From: a bacterium
Lineage (GTDB): Bacteria > Margulisbacteria > Marinamargulisbacteria > UBA6595
Direction: 5' to 3'
Assembly: GCA_027621615.1 (NCBI GenBank)
Contig: JAQCBC010000048.1
Span: 1-6,629, forward strand
DNA: 6,629 nt
In this document: in pieces, positions 5,728 to 6,629 of the stretch
Numbering within the stretch: the stretch's first letter is position 1
Layout of the letters: every line of letters begins with the position of its first letter
Notes under the pieces: model-generated
What the model saw: only the letters and a program-made list of their open reading frames with translations
Told to the model about the DNA's origin: nothing
Databases searched by the model: none
Position numbers and translations under genes: made by a program

Positions 5728-6600
5728 ATGTTTGGATCATTAATTACCGCCATGATTACCCCGTTTGATCAGTCCGGGGCTCTGGATTGTGCCGAAGCGC
5801 AGCGTGTTGCCCGGCATTTGGCATCCACAGGCAGCGATGCCATCGTGCTATCCGGAACAACCGGGGAGTCCCCCACCCTGACGCATTCGGAAGAGGCGGA
5901 CTTGTATCGGGCAGTATTGGATGCGGTGGATATCCCCATTATTGCGGGCACTGGGTCCAATTGCACCCAAACAGCCATTGCGGCTACCCAGGCAGCCGAG
6001 GCTCTGGGGGTGCATGCGTCCTTGCAAGTCACTCCCTATTACAACCGGCCCTCTCAAGCGGGGTTAATTGCGCATTTTACGGCCATTGCCGATGCGACCC
6101 AACTGCCCATTATTTTATACAACATTCCGGGACGAACCAGTGTTAATATGACGCCTGAAACAATTGCGACCTTGGCGAAGCATCCCCGCATTGTGGGGGT
6201 TAAAGAAGCGGGGGGGTGTGTGGACATGGTGCGCAATATCCGTGCGCTGACCCCGGAGTCGTTTATTATCTATGCCGGTGATGACGGGTTGATTGTGCCT
6301 TTTATGGATGCCGGTGCGATTGGTGTTGTGTCTGTGGCCTCGCATATTGTTGGGCCTCAGCTCAAGCAATTGATTAAGCATCACCAAGCGGGTGAAAGAA
6401 CCGCTAGCCAAGCCATTGCGGATGAACTCATGCCGTTATGCGATGCATTGTTTATGACCACTAATCCGGTGCCTGTCAAAGCAGCCATGAATCAGCTGGG
6501 GTTTTCGGTTGGCAATCCACGATTGCCGCTAGTCCCGTTAACGGCTACTGAACTGGATGCATTACAGCGGGCGCTGACTCCGTATATCAAGACACACTAA
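5728..6600 (+). CDS. dapA: 4-Hydroxy-tetrahydrodipicolinate synthase
   Basis: DapA condenses pyruvate with aspartate semialdehyde to start the diaminopimelate/lysine branch, serving both protein synthesis and peptidoglycan. It is a TIM-barrel class I aldolase of the DHDPS/NAL family. The catalytic triad and binding residues are in place: GTTGE at 43-47 (T44, T45), YYNRP at 104-108 with Y105, YNIPGRT at 131-137 with Y131 and R136, and the Schiff-base lysine K159 in VGVKEA. GDDGL and the C-terminal NPVPVKAAM stretch also fit DapA rather than N-acetylneuraminate lyase or sugar-acid aldolases. At 290 residues it is of normal length. It begins four bases after the coaE stop, with no SD, and is the last gene of the tight cluster visible here. 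A run of seven G at 6210-6216 falls in a glycine pair just after the catalytic lysine. Confidence 0.96.
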   Translation: MFGSLITAMITPFDQSGALDCAEAQRVARHLASTGSDAIVLSGTTGESPTLTHSEEADLYRAVLDAVDIPIIAGTGSNCTQTAIAATQAAEALGVHASLQVTPYYNRPSQAGLIAHFTAIADATQLPIILYNIPGRTSVNMTPETIATLAKHPRIVGVKEAGGCVDMVRNIRALTPESFIIYAGDDGLIVPFMDAGAIGVVSVASHIVGPQLKQLIKHHQAGERTASQAIADELMPLCDALFMTTNPVPVKAAMNQLGFSVGNPRLPLVPLTATELDALQRALTPYIKTH

Positions 6601-6629
6601 CAGCGAGGTGAAAAGGGCCCTAAATCCCC

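Noticed and set aside
6601..6629. Possible start of a further gene (GTG at 6608) or a terminator around AGGGCCCT
   Set aside because: Only 29 bases remain; a few codons without SD, or a palindrome with no T run, cannot support either call.
1..6629. CRISPR arrays, insertion sequences, tRNA genes, cyanobacterial HIP1 (GCGATCGC) sites
   Set aside because: No spaced direct repeats, terminal inverted repeats with a transposase, cloverleaf-like segment or HIP1 octamer was found by reading the sequence.

Overview
The window looks like part of a bacterial chromosome of roughly balanced base composition. It carries seven recognisable housekeeping genes on the + strand, packed almost without gaps, after an unidentified partial gene and a 254-base AT-rich intergenic region. 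I cannot place the organism from this alone. What can be said is that it is a bacterium using PlsY-type glycerol-3-phosphate acylation, the DapA route to diaminopimelate/lysine, lipoate assembly, and a membrane-anchored initiating sugar transferase of the kind used for surface polysaccharide. The seven genes lack clear Shine-Dalgarno (SD) motifs, which fits lineages that rely little on SD-led initiation (for example Cyanobacteria and relatives, or Bacteroidota). That is a hint, not an assignment.

Layout. Positions 1-525 hold the C-terminal part of an unrecognised protein whose start lies outside the window. Positions 526-779 are AT-rich and hold regulatory-looking material: a weak hairpin followed by T residues, a 10-base palindrome, a promoter-like pair on the minus strand, an extended -10 element on the plus strand just before lipA, and a 43-codon minus-strand small ORF with a textbook SD. 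From 780 to 6600 run lipA, plsY, gpsA, a polyprenyl-phosphate sugar-1-phosphate transferase, nadD, coaE and dapA. Successive junctions are: 2-base gap, 1-base overlap (TAATG), 8-base overlap, 1-base overlap (TAATG), 4-base overlap (ATGA), 4-base gap. The last 29 bases hold no callable gene.

How the genes fit together. GpsA makes sn-glycerol-3-phosphate and PlsY acylates it, so these neighbours form the first two steps of phospholipid synthesis. NadD and CoaE, also adjacent, make NAD (through deamido-NAD) and coenzyme A. LipA makes the lipoyl cofactor of 2-oxoacid dehydrogenases, enzymes that themselves consume CoA and NAD. DapA commits aspartate semialdehyde to diaminopimelate and lysine. The sugar transferase starts a lipid-linked glycan. 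The operon thus joins cofactor supply to envelope building.

Most worth a second look: the minus-strand small ORF with its own promoter-like and SD signals in an otherwise SD-poor neighbourhood; the possibility that lipA is translated from a near-leaderless mRNA; and a CoaE whose LID region is shortened and lacks the usual arginine pattern. I found no CRISPR array, tRNA, rRNA, insertion sequence or defence system.
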